From Acidimicrobiales bacterium (GTDB taxonomy: Bacteria; Actinomycetota; Acidimicrobiia; Acidimicrobiales; SHLQ01), in the NCBI GenBank assembly GCA_013002375.1, contig JABDJW010000244.1, forward strand, positions 1-8,566: a DNA stretch of 8,566 nucleotides, given 5' to 3'. Positions within the stretch are counted from its first letter, which is position 1; every line of letters begins with the position of its first letter. The translations under genes were made by a program, and so were the position numbers. Positions 6,877 through 8,566 of this stretch are shown in pieces. Below the pieces are notes generated by a model that worked only from the letters and a program-made list of their open reading frames with translations, ran no database searches and was not told where the DNA came from.

Positions 6877-8211
6877 ATGAGCGAGTTCTTCACCACCGTC
6901 CCGGAACCGATCGCCTACGAAGGGCTCGACAGCGACAACCCGCTGGCCTTTCGTTGGTACGACGCCGACCGGGTCGTCGCGGGCAAGACCATGGCCGAGC
7001 ACCTGCGGTTCGCCGTCGCCTACTGGCACAGCTTTGCCTGGGACGGCCTCGACATCTTCGGCGCCGGCACGCTCGACCGACCTTGGATCGACGGCACCGC
7101 CGGCGAGGCTGCCCTGCCTGCGGCCAAAGCCAAGATGGCGGCCGCGTTCGAGTTTTTCGAGAAGCTCGGCGTTCCCTTCTTCTGCTTCCACGACGTCGAC
7201 ATCGCCCCGACCGGATCCACGTTCAAGGAGTCCGCAGTGCTCCTCGATCAAATGGTCGACGAGGCCCAGGGCCATATGGCCCGCACCGGCACCCAGTTGC
7301 TCTGGGGCACGGCCAACCTGTTCTCGAACCCGCGTTTCCAGGCCGGGGCCGCCACCAACCCCGATCCCGAGCTGTTCGCCTATGCGGCAGCGCAGGTCTG
7401 CCACTGCCTCGAGGCCACCAACCGGCTCGGCGGCGCCAACTACGTGCTGTGGGGCGGCCGCGAAGGCTACGAGACGTTGCTGAACACCGACCTGGCCCGC
7501 GAGCTCGATCAGCTCGGCCGGTTCCTGACCATGGTGGTGGAGCACAAGCACGAGATCGGCTTCACCGGCACGATTCTGCTCGAACCCAAGCCGTTCGAAC
7601 CGACCAAGCATCAGTACGACTTCGACGTCGCGGCGTGCCAGGCGTTCCTGGCCAAGTACGACCTGCTGGGCGAGGTCTTCGTGAACATCGAGGTCAACCA
7701 CGCCACGTTGGCCGGCCACGACTTCCATCACGAGATCGCGGCCGCGGTCGCGGGTGGCGTCTTCGGCAGCATCGATGCCAACGCCGGCGACGATCGGTTG
7801 GGTTGGGACGTCGACCGGTTCCCGGTCTCGGTCGAGCAGATGACCCTCGGCATGCTCGAGATCCTGCGCGCCGGTGGGTTCACGACCGGCGGGCTGAACT
7901 TCGACGCCAAGCTCCGGCGCCAGTCGATCGAACGCGATGACCTGTTCCACGCCCACATCGGTGGCATGGACACGATGGCCCATGCCCTTCTCGTCGCCGC
8001 CGCCCTGCTGGAAGACGCCGCAATCGACGGCTTCCGCGCTGAGCGCTACGCCGGCTGGCAGCAGCCGCTGGGCCAGCAGATCCTCAACGACGAGCACACG
8101 CTGGCCTCACTGCATGATCGGGCCATGGGCGCACCCGAACCGGGCCGCAGCTCGGGCCGCCAGGAGCACCTGGAGAACATCGTCGCCAAGTACATCGACC
8201 GGGTGCGCTAG
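6877..8211 (+). CDS. xylA: Xylose isomerase, class II (long form)
   Basis: This 444-residue cytoplasmic enzyme interconverts D-xylose and D-xylulose using two divalent metal ions. All expected catalytic and metal residues are present: His105 and Asp108 (HDVD), Glu236 and Lys238 (LEPKP), Glu272 and His275 (EVNHATLAGH), Asp300, Asp311, Asp313 and Asp343. Each is offset by four from the E. coli XylA numbering as I recall it, so the protein aligns essentially without gaps over the core. Length and N-terminal extension place it in class II (E. coli-like, about 440 residues) rather than the class I form of about 390 residues common in Streptomyces and relatives. Xylulokinase follows 31 bp downstream on the same strand, confirming a xylose operon. 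No xylose regulator or transporter is visible in the window. Confidence 0.97.
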   Translation: MSEFFTTVPEPIAYEGLDSDNPLAFRWYDADRVVAGKTMAEHLRFAVAYWHSFAWDGLDIFGAGTLDRPWIDGTAGEAALPAAKAKMAAAFEFFEKLGVPFFCFHDVDIAPTGSTFKESAVLLDQMVDEAQGHMARTGTQLLWGTANLFSNPRFQAGAATNPDPELFAYAAAQVCHCLEATNRLGGANYVLWGGREGYETLLNTDLARELDQLGRFLTMVVEHKHEIGFTGTILLEPKPFEPTKHQYDFDVAACQAFLAKYDLLGEVFVNIEVNHATLAGHDFHHEIAAAVAGGVFGSIDANAGDDRLGWDVDRFPVSVEQMTLGMLEILRAGGFTTGGLNFDAKLRRQSIERDDLFHAHIGGMDTMAHALLVAAALLEDAAIDGFRAERYAGWQQPLGQQILNDEHTLASLHDRAMGAPEPGRSSGRQEHLENIVAKYIDRVR

Positions 8212-8242
8212 CCGGTGACCTCCATTCGATGAGCCCGAGCCG

Positions 8243-8566
8243 ATGAGACTGGTGCTGGGAGTCGACTCGTCGACCCAATCGACCAAGGTCGAGGCCCGAA
8301 ACGTCGAGACCGGCGAGGTCGTGGCCCGGGGCTCCGCGCCCCACCCACCGACCACGCCCCCGGTCTCCGAACAGGCTCCCGCGGCCTGGTGGGGTGCCCT
8401 CGTGGACGCGGTCGCGGTGCTGGGCGGGCACCGCGCCGACGTCGTGGCCATGGCGGTCGCCGGTCAACAACACGGGCTGGTGCTGATCGACGAGGCCGAC
8501 GAAGTCATCCGCCCGGCCAAACTCTGGAACGACACGACCGCCGCGCCCCAGGCGACTGCCCTGGTC
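8243..8566 (+). CDS. xylB: Xylulokinase, FGGY family (5' part only, cut by window)
   Basis: The first 108 codons are present and remain open at the right edge. XylB phosphorylates D-xylulose with ATP to give xylulose 5-phosphate for the pentose phosphate pathway. The N-terminal FGGY signatures are clear: the phosphate-binding GVDSSTQSTK at residues 6-15 with Asp8, the sugar-contacting GQQHG at 74-78 (GQMHG in E. coli), and LWND at 94-97. The catalytic base and C-terminal ATPase half lie beyond the window. ATG 8243 is the only start in this frame after a TGA at 8216-8218; only weak GAG sequence precedes it. It is 31 bp from the xylA stop, so the two are probably one operon. Confidence 0.93.
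   Translation, partial: MRLVLGVDSSTQSTKVEARNVETGEVVARGSAPHPPTTPPVSEQAPAAWWGALVDAVAVLGGHRADVVAMAVAGQQHGLVLIDEADEVIRPAKLWNDTTAAPQATALV

Noticed and set aside
6000..7940. A 646-codon plus-strand open frame across the M15 gene and xylA
   Set aside because: The translation is dominated by Arg, Pro and Gly, and both true genes in the other frames carry complete active sites.
6472..8097. A 541-codon open frame on the minus strand, antisense to the M15 gene and xylA
   Set aside because: It lies opposite two confidently identified genes and its translation is Val/Gly/Glu/Arg-rich without domains, as expected from the mirror frame of GC-rich coding DNA.

Overview
The window is high-GC, densely coded bacterial DNA. 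G/C-rich third positions, a WS/DGAT acyltransferase beside a LipC-like esterase, and mostly weak Shine-Dalgarno sites suggest an actinomycete-type bacterium (Actinomycetota). An Acidimicrobiia-like lineage is possible, but that placement is inference. No mobile element, CRISPR array, tRNA or rRNA gene was seen.

Layout. Three genes run leftward: a polytopic membrane protein resembling GT-C/PTPS-related proteins (1-1875, cut by the left edge), an alpha/beta-hydrolase of the HSL/LipC type (2001-3263) and a wax ester synthase/diacylglycerol acyltransferase (3293-4723). The last two are 29 bp apart and look like one transcription unit, acyltransferase first. A gap of about 170 bp at 4724-4895 separates them from rightward genes: a second alpha/beta-hydrolase (4896-5951), a VanY-type M15 peptidase with a lipoprotein signal (5941-6834), class II xylose isomerase xylA (6877-8211) and the start of xylulokinase xylB (8243 to the right edge).

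How the genes may work together. The acyltransferase would make storage lipid (triacylglycerol or wax ester) and the adjacent esterase could hydrolyse acyl esters, so the left half looks like a neutral-lipid module. The divergent hydrolase may or may not belong to it. The right end is the standard xylose entry route: xylose to xylulose (XylA), then xylulose 5-phosphate (XylB). The M15 lipoprotein would act on peptidoglycan outside the membrane and has no obvious link to either module.

The most unusual point is the start of the M15 gene. Its lipoprotein signal peptide is fully encoded upstream of the first in-frame ATG, but that stretch has no ATG, GTG or TTG. The best initiator is an ATC codon at 5941, well spaced behind a GAGG ribosome-binding site and overlapping the end of the upstream gene. 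I found no convincing wholly new system; the rest of the window is recognisable metabolism and envelope function.
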